Shown here in pieces: positions 8,069-17,092 of a DNA stretch of 47,669 bases (its first letter is position 1; each line of letters opens with the position of its first letter). The stretch is from Thiosulfatihalobacter marinus (lineage in GTDB: Bacteria > Pseudomonadota > Alphaproteobacteria > Rhodobacterales > Rhodobacteraceae), in assembly GCF_016019955.1 (NCBI RefSeq), contig NZ_JAECRZ010000019.1, forward strand, positions 1-47,669. Direction: 5' to 3'. Below the pieces are notes generated by a model. It was not told where the DNA came from. It did no database searches and saw only the letters and a program-made list of their open reading frames with translations. The translations under genes were made by a program, and so were the position numbers.

Positions 8069-8777
8069 TTCAGGCAAAACACCCATCTGGCAGGCCATAG
8101 CCGATGCGCTCCGCAGTGACCTAGCAGAGGGCAAATACGCGCCCGGAGACAAACTGCCGACCGAGGCAGGTTTGGCCGAGCGCTTTGGAGTCAATCGGCA
8201 CACAGTACGTCACGGTATCTCGGCTTTGGTTGAAGAAGGTCTGATACGCACCCGTCGTGGTTCTGGTGCTTTCGTCGCAGCCACGCCGACGGACTACCCG
8301 ATTGGGCAACGTGTGCGGTTCCACGAGAACCTGATCGCCGCGGGCAGGCGACCCGACAAGCGCGTTCTCCAGGTCGAGGAGCGTTCCGCGACGACGGGCG
8401 AAGCCAAAGCGCTGCAGATTGCCCCGGGCGATCCGGTTTGCGCCTATCACGGTCTTTCGCTTGCCGACGGTCAGCCCATCGCTGTTTTTGAAAGTCTTTT
8501 TCCTCTCGGACGGCTTCCCGGCATCAACGAGGCCCTGAGCCAAACCAGCAGCGTGACCGAAGCGCTGCGGCTCGTTGGCATATCCGACTACACCCGCGCC
8601 TCGACCCGTCTGACGGCCGTGCGGGCCACGGCAACGCATGCGCTGCATCTTCAGGTTTCGGAAGGCGACCCACTCTTGAAGTCCTCTGGTGTCAACGTGG
8701 ATCATGCTGGTATGGCGGTTGAGTTTGGCCGCACATGGTTCGCCGGCGACAGGGTGACGCTGACACTGGAAGGCTAG
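8058..8777 (+). CDS. phnF: PhnF, GntR/HutC-family repressor of the phn operon
   Basis: A 239-aa transcription regulator: N-terminal winged helix-turn-helix of the GntR type (about residues 10-72; [21 protein letters not shown] contains the recognition helix) and a C-terminal UTRA ligand-binding domain. It diverges from phnGHIJK and probably binds the gap between them. The start codon is TTG at 8058; GAAGAG lies about 11 bp upstream. Inducer is probably a phosphonate or a pathway intermediate. Its last codons overlap the convergent hexapeptide transferase gene by 4 bp. Confidence 0.93.
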   Translation: MRDTSGKTPIWQAIADALRSDLAEGKYAPGDKLPTEAGLAERFGVNRHTVRHGISALVEEGLIRTRRGSGAFVAATPTDYPIGQRVRFHENLIAAGRRPDKRVLQVEERSATTGEAKALQIAPGDPVCAYHGLSLADGQPIAVFESLFPLGRLPGINEALSQTSSVTEALRLVGISDYTRASTRLTAVRATATHALHLQVSEGDPLLKSSGVNVDHAGMAVEFGRTWFAGDRVTLTLEG

Positions 8778-9391
8778 GTCTCGTATTTTTCGAGAAAGGC
8801 TTCAGCCGCGAGGGACCGAAAATCCGGAAGCGCTTGCCGGATATACTCGTGCGACCAATCCCACCACGCCAGTGCGATCAGGCGCTCGGCGATCTCGGGT
8901 GGTTGGCGCACGCGCAGCACTTTGGCCGGTGTACCTGCGACAATGGTGTACGGGTCCACATCCTTGGTCACGACGGCGCCCGCGGCAACGACCGCTCCAT
9001 CGCCTAGGGTCACTTCCGGTTTGATCATTGCGCCTGCACCGATCCATGTGTCATGGCCGATATGGGCCGTGCGAGACCGGCGGTGCGCAAAGAAGTCCTC
9101 ATCCCGTCCGGCATTGTCCCAGTAGTCATCCGACCGATAGAGGAAGTGATGACAGGCCGCCGTTTGAAGCGGGTGGTCGGTGGCCCCGATCCGCGCAAAG
9201 GCCGCGATGTTGGCGAACTTGCCGATCTGCGCATTGGCGACGTCGGCATAACGGTCGCAATAGGAGTAGTCACCGAAATAAGAATTGTTGACCCGGCTGC
9301 CTTTGCCAATCTCGATATAAGCACCAAAGGAACTGCCGGTGATTTCGCAGTCCGGGTGAATGAACGGAGTGTCTGCCGAAAGCCGTGCCAT
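8774..9391 (-). CDS. phosphonate-locus hexapeptide-repeat acyltransferase
   Basis: A 205-aa left-handed beta-helix protein of the chloramphenicol/xenobiotic acyltransferase group that recurs in phn loci. Hexapeptide turns are clear ([20 protein letters not shown], then [14 protein letters not shown]), followed by the family's C-terminal WDWSHE...ALPDFRS...EKYET block. The likely role is acetylating an amino- or hydroxyphosphonate or a related intermediate; this is inference. Its ATG overlaps the stop of the long phnE gene (TGATG), so it is co-translated with the importer. A close relative occupies the same position after the second importer. Confidence 0.85.
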   Translation of the reverse strand: MARLSADTPFIHPDCEITGSSFGAYIEIGKGSRVNNSYFGDYSYCDRYADVANAQIGKFANIAAFARIGATDHPLQTAACHHFLYRSDDYWDNAGRDEDFFAHRRSRTAHIGHDTWIGAGAMIKPEVTLGDGAVVAAGAVVTKDVDPYTIVAGTPAKVLRVRQPPEIAERLIALAWWDWSHEYIRQALPDFRSLAAEAFLEKYET

Positions 9392-10704
9392 CAGTCCTTG
9401 CGTCCAATCAGCTTGCCGCGCAGCCAGCCCGAGAACCAATCCATGAACATCACCATGACCACGATCAGGACGATGTAATACGCAACCTCTTCCCAGTCCT
9501 TCTGGGTCTGGATTGCTTGGGTCAGCATCAGGCCGATACCACCGCCCGTGATTGCGCCAATGATCGTGGCCGAACGCGTGTTGGATTCCAGAAAGTAGAG
9601 GATCTGCGCCAGCAGCACCGGCACAACCTGCGGGATCACGCCGAAGCGGTAACGTTGAAGAGGCTTGGCGCCCGTGGACTCCACGCCTTCGATTTGTTTT
9701 TGGTCGACGTTTTCCAGCGCTTCGGAGAAAATCTTGCCGAAGGTGCCAGTATCGGTGATCAGGATCGCCAGCGCACCTGTCAGAGGGCCGGGTCCAAAGG
9801 CACGCGCAAGAACCACGGTCCAGATCAACGCATCTACGCCGCGCACAAAGTCAAAGACCCGGCGCGTTGCCGCGCGCAGCATCATGACGGGCGAAAAGCG
9901 TTTCGCCGCCATAAAGGCCAGTGGCAGCGCGATGATCGCCGCACCCATGGTGCCAAGGAAGGCCATCAGGATCGTTTCGCCAATCGCCCAGGCGACATCC
10001 TTGTGTCGCCACATGGCATTGTTCCACCAGTCGGAAACCGCCCCGGCAATATTGGACCGCGATGGATCGATCTGTTCGCCGAACAGGATCTTGCCAAGAC
10101 CTTGCCCATGATAGGGGCTGTCGAGAGTAAACCAGAACAGTTCCCACCCCGGGAAATAGTTGAAGACTTCGGTTCGCGCCCCTGTCAGGGTGATGCGGCC
10201 CTCGGGTGTGGTGATGCCGATGCGCCGGTTCGAGGCGGAAATCCAATCCGGCAGGTCAGCGGGCAGGTTGCTGGTCAGGCTGCGCCCCTCGGCCCGAACT
10301 TCGATCAGCGGGAACCCCGGCAACTCAATCTCGGTTCGGTTGTCCGGAAGGTAGCGCACTATGTGATCGCCGCCCAAATCAATGGTGATGACCTCATCGC
10401 CGCTCACCCATTCGGGCCGTTGGCCTTCAGGATATGTGCCTTTGCGTTCGCCTTCGACAGCATAGGTGATCTCGCCGGACCGGTTATCGCGGGTCACGTG
10501 CACCTTGTGCGACCAACTGTCAGAGGCCAGCGTGACCGCGTTATCGAGATTGGCACGCCCCGCCAGCCCGGCAATATCGAATGCAAAGAAGATGTAGACC
10601 AGATAGGCAAAGATAACTGCGGGGATGCCAAAGCCGACAAGGCGCTTTCGCTGAAACAGTTTGTCGGCGTCCTGTTTGGTCAGGCTCAGATCGGTCGCGG
10701 TCAT
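9391..10704 (-). CDS. phnE: PhnE, phosphonate ABC transporter permease (long form)
   Basis: A 437-aa permease of the phosphonate importer. TM1 is near residues 22-45, then an unusual periplasmic segment of about 175 residues (roughly 50-225, with beta-rich composition), then a standard PhnE core with the EAA-type loop [15 protein letters not shown] that contacts PhnC. Typical PhnE proteins are about 260-290 aa, so the insert accounts for the extra length. It overlaps the upstream phnE by 4 bp (ATGA), so the two permeases probably form a heterodimer. Confidence 0.93.
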   Translation of the reverse strand: MTATDLSLTKQDADKLFQRKRLVGFGIPAVIFAYLVYIFFAFDIAGLAGRANLDNAVTLASDSWSHKVHVTRDNRSGEITYAVEGERKGTYPEGQRPEWVSGDEVITIDLGGDHIVRYLPDNRTEIELPGFPLIEVRAEGRSLTSNLPADLPDWISASNRRIGITTPEGRITLTGARTEVFNYFPGWELFWFTLDSPYHGQGLGKILFGEQIDPSRSNIAGAVSDWWNNAMWRHKDVAWAIGETILMAFLGTMGAAIIALPLAFMAAKRFSPVMMLRAATRRVFDFVRGVDALIWTVVLARAFGPGPLTGALAILITDTGTFGKIFSEALENVDQKQIEGVESTGAKPLQRYRFGVIPQVVPVLLAQILYFLESNTRSATIIGAITGGGIGLMLTQAIQTQKDWEEVAYYIVLIVVMVMFMDWFSGWLRGKLIGRKD

Positions 10705-11576
10705 TGGCCTTGCCCCTCGGTCAGTCGGTTGCGATAGCGGCTGGACACTTGATCGAAGAAGACAATCGTCCCGAAGAGCAGGACAAAGATGGCAGCGGCC
10801 TCGTCAAAGCGGCCCGGCCCCCATGCCATGGCATTGCGAAGCTCGTAGCCAAGGCCGCCTGCACCCACAAAACCCAGAATGGCAGAGGCGCGGATGTTGA
10901 TCTCGAAGCGCAGCAGGGAATAGCTGAGATAGTTCGGTGCAACCTGTGGCAGCACACCCAAAAGCATGCGCTGAGACCAGGTTGCGCCGGTGGAGGCGAG
11001 GCCCTCGACCGGCTTCAGATCGGCATTTTCAGCCACTTCGGAGAACATCTTACCCAGTGCACCGGCCGTGTGGATCGCAATGGCGATCATCGCAGGCACA
11101 GGTCCGCCGCCTAGCACGAAGATCAAAACAAGTGCGATCACGATCTCTGGCACAGCGCGCATAATGTCGGAGATGCGGCGGAACAAAGGGATCAGGCGAG
11201 GCCATTTCGCGAGGCCACGCGTCCCGAGCAAGGACAGGAACAACCCGCCAATGGCTCCAATCAGGGTCGAGACAGCGGCAATGTTGATCGTTTCAACAAG
11301 GGCCGGGAAGTATTTGGCGATCAAGCCGGGCAGATCGGCTCGTTTTCCCCAGGCTTCTGACAGGACGTCGGCAGGATAATCACCGATCTGGTGCAAACCT
11401 TCCCAGAAACCGCCAGCGTTGCGGTCATCAGCGATGTTGAAACCGGACACCATGAGCACGACGAAAATCAAAAGCGTCAGACCACCGTAAAGCCGGCGTC
11501 TTTGAACCTGCGCCATATAGCTTGACTGGATGCTGCCCACGCTTTGTGCCGCGCCGCCTAAGGAAATGTCCGCCAT
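10701..11576 (-). CDS. phnE: PhnE, phosphonate ABC transporter permease (short form)
   Basis: A 291-aa inner-membrane permease, first of the two phnE genes in cluster 1. TM1 is at about residues 32-50. The cytoplasmic EAA-type loop GALGKMFSEVAENADLK and the following LLGVLPQVAPNYLSY segment are characteristic. It lies 64 bp downstream of phnD, with a terminator-like hairpin between them, and is coupled to the long phnE by an ATGA overlap. Confidence 0.94.
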   Translation of the reverse strand: MADISLGGAAQSVGSIQSSYMAQVQRRRLYGGLTLLIFVVLMVSGFNIADDRNAGGFWEGLHQIGDYPADVLSEAWGKRADLPGLIAKYFPALVETINIAAVSTLIGAIGGLFLSLLGTRGLAKWPRLIPLFRRISDIMRAVPEIVIALVLIFVLGGGPVPAMIAIAIHTAGALGKMFSEVAENADLKPVEGLASTGATWSQRMLLGVLPQVAPNYLSYSLLRFEINIRASAILGFVGAGGLGYELRNAMAWGPGRFDEAAAIFVLLFGTIVFFDQVSSRYRNRLTEGQGQ

Positions 11577-11598
11577 GCTGCCCCCGGATACAAAAATA

Positions 11599-11622
11599 CC
11601 GACAGGCCCGAAGGCCTGCCGG
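11599..11622 (-). terminator. attenuator-like hairpin between phnD and phnE
   Basis: A 10-bp stem with one mismatch (CCGACAGGCC / GGCCTGCCGG) and a 4-base loop. On the minus strand it is followed by TATTTTTG. It sits in the phnD-phnE gap and looks like a weak Rho-independent terminator or an mRNA 3'-end stabiliser. Either would raise binding-protein output relative to permease. Confidence 0.55.
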
Positions 11623-11640
11623 ATACCTCATGAAAATGAC

Positions 11641-12552
11641 TTAGCCGCCGATTTTCGCTTTGCGCGCTTCGACGATCGAGATGTAGGTATCATGGGTGAC
11701 CGGCTGGAAGCCCAGCGTGTCACCAGCGGCCACACCATAGGCGCAATCAGGGTCACGCTCGTGCAGGCCATCGACCAGAGCCGTCATTGTCTCGCGGACA
11801 TCTGCAGGCAGCGCTTTGCGGAGCACGACGGGGCCCTCGGGGATCACGTTCGATTTCCAGATTTGGACCATGTCGTTCATATCGACGAGGCCAGCATCAA
11901 CCGCCTTGCGCAGCGCGCCGGAGTTGTAGCCGTCTTCCCAGTTGCCCTGGCCATCAGCCCAGGTCACGCCACCGTCGATGTCGCCGTTGTTGACTGCAAC
12001 GATGGTCTGCTCGTGGCCGCCCGTGAACTTCACTTCACCGAAGTACTCGCCATTCTCCATTGTGATGCCGTCTTTGTACTGCGGGATCTCGATGGACGGG
12101 ATCAGGTAGCCGGACGTGGAGTTCGGGTCGCCAAAGCCAAAGACTTTGCCTTCCATGTCGTCCAGCGAAGTGATGCCGCTGTCCTTGCGGGCAAAGCCGA
12201 TGGAGTGGTAGCCAATGGAGCCGTCCACGTTGACCTTGATCAGCACAGGCTCAACCGCTTCGGGATCCTGAAGGTAGGTTGCGGCATACGACGAGGCGCC
12301 CAGCCACGCCATGTCGATGGTGCCGCCCAGCAGGCCCTGGATCACGCCGTTGTAGTCGGCGGGGGCAAAGAGTTTGGTTTCAACGCCAAGCGCTTCGGTC
12401 GTGTAGTCGGCAAGGCACTGGTAGGAGTTCATGCGGTCTTGTGCGTTTTCGCCACCCAGAATGCCGATGCGGAATTCGGTAATTTCCTGAGCGAAAGCGC
12501 CGGTGCTGAGCGCGGTTGTGGCGGCAAGCGCCAGTGCGAGGGTCTTTTTCAT
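11641..12552 (-). CDS. phnD: PhnD, phosphonate-binding protein
   Basis: A 303-aa periplasmic binding protein. Its signal peptide is MKKTLALALAATTALSTGAFA with cleavage before QE. The mature part begins with the family pattern FRIGILGGENAQDR, and the ligand-site signature STSGY (after DPN) and the downstream GGHE histidine segment are present. I chose the ATG at 12552, which follows GGAGAC. It captures phosphonates for PhnCEE. The stop codon is followed by a strong hairpin. Confidence 0.95.
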   Translation of the reverse strand: MKKTLALALAATTALSTGAFAQEITEFRIGILGGENAQDRMNSYQCLADYTTEALGVETKLFAPADYNGVIQGLLGGTIDMAWLGASSYAATYLQDPEAVEPVLIKVNVDGSIGYHSIGFARKDSGITSLDDMEGKVFGFGDPNSTSGYLIPSIEIPQYKDGITMENGEYFGEVKFTGGHEQTIVAVNNGDIDGGVTWADGQGNWEDGYNSGALRKAVDAGLVDMNDMVQIWKSNVIPEGPVVLRKALPADVRETMTALVDGLHERDPDCAYGVAAGDTLGFQPVTHDTYISIVEARKAKIGG

Positions 12553-12617
12553 CTTTGTCTCCAAGTTTGATGCCCTATCGCCTGTCGGCAACTCGAGGGC
12601 GGGGTTGATGAAGGTGG

Positions 12618-12634
12618 CCCGCGAAAGGCGCGGG
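12618..12634 (-). other. small GC hairpin between phnC and phnD
   Basis: Perfect 6-bp stem CCCGCG/CGCGGG with a 5-base loop in the 93-bp gap between phnC and phnD. There is no U-tract, so it is more likely an mRNA stability or processing element than a terminator. Confidence 0.3.
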
Positions 12635-12645
12635 TGGCAGCTGGC

Positions 12646-13461
12646 TCAGACGTAGGCTTCCGCTCTGCGGACCTCCGGTCTGTCCAGTGTTTCGATTTCT
12701 GTGGATGTGGCGGCTTCCGAGAAGTCGGCACCGGCACCATAGATGTCACGCGCAACGCCGGTGGTCAGTTGCTCTGGCGTGCCATCAAACACGATCCGTC
12801 CGTCACGCATCCCGATGACGCGATCACAATAGCGCCGTGCGGTGTCGAGCGTGTGCAGGTTGGCGATGACCATGCGCCCGTCCTCTTCGTGAATCCGGCG
12901 CAGGGCCTGCATCACCACCTGGGCGTTCATCGGGTCGAGCGAGGCAATCGGTTCATCGGCGAGAATGATCTTGGGATCTTGCATCAACGCCCGCGCGATG
13001 GCGACGCGTTGCTGCTGACCGCCTGAAAGGGCCTCCCCGCGTTTGGGGGCCTGTTCAGCGATGCCAAGCCGGTCGAGAATTTCGATGGCTTTGTGAATGT
13101 CCGATTGCGGATAAAGGTTGAACATCGTCGCGAAGGTCGAACGTTTGTTAAGCGTCCCGTGCAGCACGTTGGACACCACATCCATGCGCGGCACGAGGTT
13201 GAATTGCTGGAAAATCATCGCACAGCGGGACTGCCAATCCCGTTTGGCGGCACCGCGCAGGGCGCTGATCTCTTCACCTTCGAACGTGATTGTTCCGCTG
13301 GTGGCGTCGCTGAGGCGGTTGACCATCCGGAGCAGCGTGGATTTACCGGCCCCTGAACGACCGATGATCCCGATCATGGTTGGTTTGTCTACGGAGATGT
13401 TGGCTGCATCCACAGCCGTCTTATCTCCGAACCGCTTGGTCAGCGCGTCGATTTTCAGCAT
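12646..13461 (-). CDS. phnC: PhnC, phosphonate importer ATPase
   Basis: A 271-aa ABC ATPase heading the phnC-D-E-E operon. Walker A is GRSGAGKST, the signature LSGGQQQRV and Walker [12 protein letters not shown], a PhnC-type combination. The ribosome binding site GGGGGCG is itself one arm of a perfect hairpin (13464-13484). Upstream lie two phased Pho-box matches on the same strand, so induction under phosphate starvation is likely. Confidence 0.95.
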   Translation of the reverse strand: MLKIDALTKRFGDKTAVDAANISVDKPTMIGIIGRSGAGKSTLLRMVNRLSDATSGTITFEGEEISALRGAAKRDWQSRCAMIFQQFNLVPRMDVVSNVLHGTLNKRSTFATMFNLYPQSDIHKAIEILDRLGIAEQAPKRGEALSGGQQQRVAIARALMQDPKIILADEPIASLDPMNAQVVMQALRRIHEEDGRMVIANLHTLDTARRYCDRVIGMRDGRIVFDGTPEQLTTGVARDIYGAGADFSEAATSTEIETLDRPEVRRAEAYV

Positions 13462-13463
13462 AT

Positions 13464-13484
13464 CGCCCCCATGTTTAGGGGGCG
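13464..13484 (-). promoter_or_regulatory. hairpin covering the phnC ribosome binding site
   Basis: Perfect 7-bp GC stem (CGCCCCC and GGGGGCG) with loop ATGTTTA. On the transcript the 3' arm is the only purine-rich Shine-Dalgarno candidate, 2 bp before the phnC ATG. Folding would hide it, which suggests translational control. Function is inferred from structure only. Confidence 0.5.
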
Positions 13485-13509
13485 GATAAGGCTGCTACGC
13501 TACATCTGC

Positions 13510-13560
13510 GTGACAGTTTTGATTCAGTTTCTTGGCATTTGCGAAACGGATTTGTGACAG
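13510..13560 (-). promoter_or_regulatory. two phased Pho boxes upstream of phnC
   Basis: On the minus strand, CTGTCACAAATCCGTTTC (13560-13543) and CTGAATCAAAACTGTCAC (13527-13510) each match 15 of 18 positions of the Pho-box consensus. Their starts are 33 bp apart, exactly three 11-bp PhoB repeat units, so both lie in the same helical phase. They point to phnC, whose start is 49 bp beyond the nearer one. Confidence 0.75.
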
Positions 13561-13628
13561 CAAACGTTCTGAAAGACGAGCGTGGGACAGTGATCAACCG
13601 CACGCAGTAAGGAAATTTTATCCACAAG

Positions 13629-13646
13629 CTGTCATAAATCTGTTAC
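13629..13646 (+). promoter_or_regulatory. near-consensus Pho box upstream of a small secreted protein
   Basis: CTGTCATAAATCTGTTAC matches 17 of 18 positions of the Pho-box consensus and is the best match in the window. A further GTCATT half-unit follows, and a TATGCT -10-like hexamer lies at 13666-13671. It points to the gene starting at 13678, about 30 bp downstream, implying a very short 5' leader. Confidence 0.8.
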
Positions 13647-13677
13647 ATCCGTCATTCTGGCCATCTATGCTGTGACC

Positions 13678-13971
13678 ATGATCAATCGACTTTTTCTCGT
13701 GCTGACGATTTGTGTCACTGCGCCAACCCTTGCAAGGGCCAAGATGTCGGATGTCAGCTGTGATGACAGCGCGCGTATGCTTTCGATGCTGACCGAGGTT
13801 CTCGGGGCTGAACGTCAGGGCATGGGACTGCGCGACCCCGAAACCATGCTGGAAGTGTGGGTCAGTCCACGGGATGGCGAATGGATGATCGTGCAGAATT
13901 ACGCGAATGGCACGTCTTGCATCGTGGCCATGGGCGAAAATTGGGAGGCTGGTCTGGCTGGACCAGCCTAG
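13678..13971 (+). CDS. small secreted protein, predicted Pho regulon member
   Basis: I do not recognise this 97-aa protein. It has a clear signal peptide (MINRLFLVLTICVTAPTLARA) and a mature part of about 76 residues with two cysteines (in VSCDD and TSCIV) that could form a disulfide. The pattern VWVSPRDGEWMIV suggests a small beta-rich domain. It diverges from phnC and lies immediately behind the best Pho box in the window. A GTG at 13672 is an alternative start. The 3' end overlaps the convergent aldo/keto reductase gene by 4 bp. Confidence 0.8.
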   Translation: MINRLFLVLTICVTAPTLARAKMSDVSCDDSARMLSMLTEVLGAERQGMGLRDPETMLEVWVSPRDGEWMIVQNYANGTSCIVAMGENWEAGLAGPA

Positions 13972-14906
13972 GCCCCTGCTTCTTCCAAACGGTCGGTCGC
14001 GGGAGCCGGGCGCAGAGACAGCGCTCCGATCTGCGCGTATTGCTCCACAGTTAAGCAAAAACTCAAGGCATTCAAAGACGGTTCCAACTGCTTAGCATTG
14101 CGTCCACTGATTATCGGAGCAGAAACAGCAGGATGTTTGGCGGCCCATGCCACAGCCAAAGTGGCAGGGTCAGTTCCCCATTCACGGGCCAAAGCGGACA
14201 GGGACTGCGCCGTCTCCGCCATCCACAGCTGCCCGTATCGGGCCGCATAGCGTTTGTCCGTCGAAAGACGCCCTTCGCCGCCGCTCTGGTACTTGCCCGT
14301 GAGCAAACCGCTGCCCAAGGGTGAATAGGGTGCGACGGCAATATCTTCGGAAAGCGCCATCGGGAAAAGCTCCACCTCAGCCTGTCGCTTGACCAAGGAA
14401 TACATGGGCTGGATTATGTCGATGCGCGTTCCAAGTTGTTCGGCAACGGCTTGTGCTTTCATGACCTGCCAGGCCGCGAAATTGGACACCCCAATGTGCC
14501 GAATTTTTCCTTGGGCCTGCAACTCGGACAGTGCTTCGAAGGTTTCAAGCAAAGGGGTCTTGGGATCCCAACGGTGCAGGTACAAGATATCGACGACATC
14601 CAGCCTAAGACGAGATAGGCTTTCGTCGAACTGAGTCAGAATATTCTCGCGGCCGCTGCCCCCGGTATAACCGGTTTTTGTCGCTACTATCAGCGCGTCG
14701 CGGTCCTGTTTGATGAAGCCGCCCAGCAATTCCTCGGACTGACCGCCTGTATACGTGTGAGCTGTATCGAAAAAGTTGATACCTGCTTCTCGGCAAGCGT
14801 CGAACATGACGCGGCTTGCAGCGGCATCTGCAGTCCCGCCGAATTGCATGCATCCAAAACACAAGGGAGACGCGTCCTTGCCATCGAGTGCCTTTAGCCT
14901 GACCAT
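13968..14906 (-). CDS. aldo/keto reductase
   Basis: A 312-aa NADPH-dependent aldo/keto reductase of the bacterial Tas/YghZ-like type. The catalytic tetrad is visible: D47 (FFDTAH), Y52, K77 (ATKTGY) and H111 (YLHRWD). The C-terminal coenzyme segment SAPIISGRNAKQLE is also present. I start at the ATG at 14906, preceded by ACAGGA; a longer frame to 14984 reads through a Pho box. It lies between the two phn importers and may reduce an aldehyde from phosphonate side chains, which is inference. Confidence 0.9.
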   Translation of the reverse strand: MVRLKALDGKDASPLCFGCMQFGGTADAAASRVMFDACREAGINFFDTAHTYTGGQSEELLGGFIKQDRDALIVATKTGYTGGSGRENILTQFDESLSRLRLDVVDILYLHRWDPKTPLLETFEALSELQAQGKIRHIGVSNFAAWQVMKAQAVAEQLGTRIDIIQPMYSLVKRQAEVELFPMALSEDIAVAPYSPLGSGLLTGKYQSGGEGRLSTDKRYAARYGQLWMAETAQSLSALAREWGTDPATLAVAWAAKHPAVSAPIISGRNAKQLEPSLNALSFCLTVEQYAQIGALSLRPAPATDRLEEAGA

Positions 14907-14957
14907 GCGTCCTGTTCCAGATTTGGTTTGCCGGTCGAGGCCGCTTAGACTGACCGC

Positions 14958-14975
14958 GTGAAGGTTTTGTGACAA
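14958..14975 (-). promoter_or_regulatory. Pho box upstream of the aldo/keto reductase
   Basis: The minus-strand 18-mer TTGTCACAAAACCTTCAC matches 15 of 18 Pho-box positions. It lies 51 bp upstream of the reductase start, in the gap after the GNAT gene of cluster 2. It suggests the reductase is an independent phosphate-starvation gene. Confidence 0.6.
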
Positions 14976-15047
14976 CTGCGCCAACCTTTGCTTTCAAGGT
15001 TCGGCCGCTACACCAAAATCACCAGTGATGGCCTTGGTCGAAGACAT

Positions 15048-15608
15048 CTAAAGAAGTGGCAGGTGAATGCGAAACAGCAGTTCTTCGCCTCCTCCATGCG
15101 TTAGAGCTTTGTCGCGGCGCTCTACCAGTTGCCCACCGTTCTTTTCGATCACGCGGATCGAGGCCGTGTTTCCCGGGTCGGTCGTAAGGTCCACGAAGGT
15201 CAGGCCTGTGCGCCGCGTTTCGGGCAAGAGCGCGCCAAGAGCTGCTGTTGCCAGGCCCTCGCGCCTGCGCCATGGCACAACCGCATAACCGATATGTCCG
15301 AGACAAGTCGGTGGCAGGGCATTGGTACCATGCTGCCATCTCAACTCGATACTACCGCAAAAGCCGGCGTGCCAAATCCACCGACGGAAGCTTGGAAGGC
15401 GCTTCACGAAGTTGCCGTCTTGAAGTTGGATATCGCCGCCGCGCGCGTCGGGATCATCAAGAGATGCAATGAAGCCCTCAGGATCCAAGGAGATCGCGTG
15501 CAATTCCTCTGTCGCCGCCTCTGGCCGGGTGGTGCGAGGTGACCAGCCGGTTTCAAGCGCGGCGCGATAAGCGTCCAGATACTCCAGCGACGGCGTGACG
15601 AGCCGCAT
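15048..15608 (-). CDS. GNAT-family N-acetyltransferase at the end of phn cluster 2
   Basis: A 186-aa GNAT protein of the RimJ/RimL-like type. The acetyl-CoA loop is visible in VVPWRRREGLATAALGALL, and GNTASIRVIEKNGG is the typical C-terminal signature. The stop of the hexapeptide transferase gene and this start are directly adjacent, so it is the last gene of the phnCDEE-transferase unit of cluster 2. Substrate unknown; an aminophosphonate or amino-alcohol derivative is plausible from context. Confidence 0.85.
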   Translation of the reverse strand: MRLVTPSLEYLDAYRAALETGWSPRTTRPEAATEELHAISLDPEGFIASLDDPDARGGDIQLQDGNFVKRLPSFRRWIWHAGFCGSIELRWQHGTNALPPTCLGHIGYAVVPWRRREGLATAALGALLPETRRTGLTFVDLTTDPGNTASIRVIEKNGGQLVERRDKALTHGGGEELLFRIHLPLL

Positions 15609-16235
15609 CTACCGATACTTTTCGATGAAGGCGTCGATCTCCAGCGCGCGGATGTCTGGCAAAGCTGCCTTGTAGGCATCATGGCTCCAATCCCAGACGG
15701 CGATCTCTTGCAGGGCGTGGGCCTGCGCCTCGTTGAAACGGCGCTTGAGGACACGCGCTGGCACCCCGCCGACCACGGTGTAGGGCTCCACATCCTTGGT
15801 GACGACCGCGCCCGCGCCGATCACGGCGCCCGTCCCGATGGTCACGCCAGCGGTCACGGTCACCCCATGCCCGATCCAGACATCATGGCCAATCGTCACC
15901 CAATCAGCTTTGCGCCATTCGAAGAACTCATAATCGTCGGATCCAAGCCCATAAGCTTCGGCACGATAAACAGAATGATGCTGCACAGCGCGCCATGTCG
16001 GGTGGTTTCCGGGATTGATACGGGTCGAATTGGCAATCGAGCACATCTTGCCGACCGTAGTCCAAACCACGTGGCAGTCCTTGGTGATGTATGACCAGTC
16101 GCCCATGGAGCCGTGCTTGAGAATCGTGCCCTTGCCAACCTCGGTCCACATGCCAAGCTCGAAATCGTCAACAATGGGACCCTCTTGGATGGTGGGCGTT
16201 TCGGAAAGCGCGTTCTTGGAACCGGCTCCGGCCAT
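15609..16235 (-). CDS. phosphonate-locus hexapeptide-repeat acyltransferase, second copy
   Basis: A 208-aa beta-helix acyltransferase. Hexapeptide turns include [20 protein letters not shown] and [14 protein letters not shown], and the C terminus ends WDWSHD...ALPDIRA...EKYR, clearly related to the protein encoded at 8774-9391. The start at 16235 overlaps the phnE stop (TGATG), the same junction architecture as in cluster 1, which argues that the importer-transferase block was duplicated or inherited as a unit. The N-terminal 30 residues differ between the copies. Confidence 0.85.
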   Translation of the reverse strand: MAGAGSKNALSETPTIQEGPIVDDFELGMWTEVGKGTILKHGSMGDWSYITKDCHVVWTTVGKMCSIANSTRINPGNHPTWRAVQHHSVYRAEAYGLGSDDYEFFEWRKADWVTIGHDVWIGHGVTVTAGVTIGTGAVIGAGAVVTKDVEPYTVVGGVPARVLKRRFNEAQAHALQEIAVWDWSHDAYKAALPDIRALEIDAFIEKYR

Positions 16236-17092
16236 CAGTGCGCGCCTTCCCATTTGCCGATCACACGGGTGCGGATCAGGCCGGAGAGATAGTCAACCAT
16301 GTAGACCATGGCGATGATCAGGAAGATGATCGTCCAGACCTGATCCCAGAACAGTCCCGAGATCCGGTCCGACAACATGAAGCCGATCCCGCCTGCACCG
16401 ACAATGCCAAGAATCGTGGACGAGCGGACATTGGATTCAAAGTTGTAGAGCATGATCGACAAGTGCACCGGCAAGACCTGCGGCATGATGCCAAACAGAA
16501 TCGACTGGAACCGCGATCCGCCCGATGCGACCACGCCCTCAACGGGGCGTTTTGACGTGTTCTCCAATGCTTCAGAGAAGAGTTTACCGAACGTCCCGAT
16601 TTCAGAGACCGCGATGGCGAGAATGCCTGCCAAGGGCCCCAAACCAAATGCACGGATGAAGATCAGGGCGAGGATCAGAGTTTCAAACGCACGGATGATG
16701 TCATAACCGCGCCGTGCCGAATGGCGCAGCCAGAAAATCCGGTTGATGTTTTTGGCTCCGAGGAAGGACACTGGAAAGGCGATAATCAGCCCGAGCACGG
16801 TACCGAGGAAGGCCATGGCGACGGTTTCGCCGAGGGCTGTGAACACCTCGACCCATTCGGGCCAGGTTTCCCACAGATGCGGTGGGAACATGAATGAGAC
16901 CACAGTTCCGAGCCGCTGGAGGCCAACCCAGATCCGTTCAGGTGAAAAGTTGAAATCATAAAGGCACCAGGCAAAGAGCCCAATGAAAAGCGCCCAAAGG
17001 CTGATCTTGCGCAGGCGCACGGCGGGTGTGTCGCGAAAAGCCTGCGGCTGCTTGTCCATCCAGTCTTTGATTTGCGCGTCGGTTGGGGTCAT
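16235..17092 (-). CDS. phnE: PhnE, phosphonate importer permease (cluster 2, distal)
   Basis: A 285-aa permease with TM1 near residues 28-46 and the EAA-type loop [18 protein letters not shown]. It corresponds in position to the 437-aa PhnE of cluster 1 but lacks its large periplasmic insertion, so the copies differ in architecture. It is coupled to the upstream phnE by a 4-bp ATGA overlap and to the downstream transferase by TGATG. Confidence 0.94.
   Translation of the reverse strand: MTPTDAQIKDWMDKQPQAFRDTPAVRLRKISLWALFIGLFAWCLYDFNFSPERIWVGLQRLGTVVSFMFPPHLWETWPEWVEVFTALGETVAMAFLGTVLGLIIAFPVSFLGAKNINRIFWLRHSARRGYDIIRAFETLILALIFIRAFGLGPLAGILAIAVSEIGTFGKLFSEALENTSKRPVEGVVASGGSRFQSILFGIMPQVLPVHLSIMLYNFESNVRSSTILGIVGAGGIGFMLSDRISGLFWDQVWTIIFLIIAMVYMVDYLSGLIRTRVIGKWEGAH

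Noticed and set aside
9385..10737. 450-codon plus-strand open frame
   Set aside because: It mirrors the long phnE gene and gives an Arg/Gln/Gly-rich sequence without known features.
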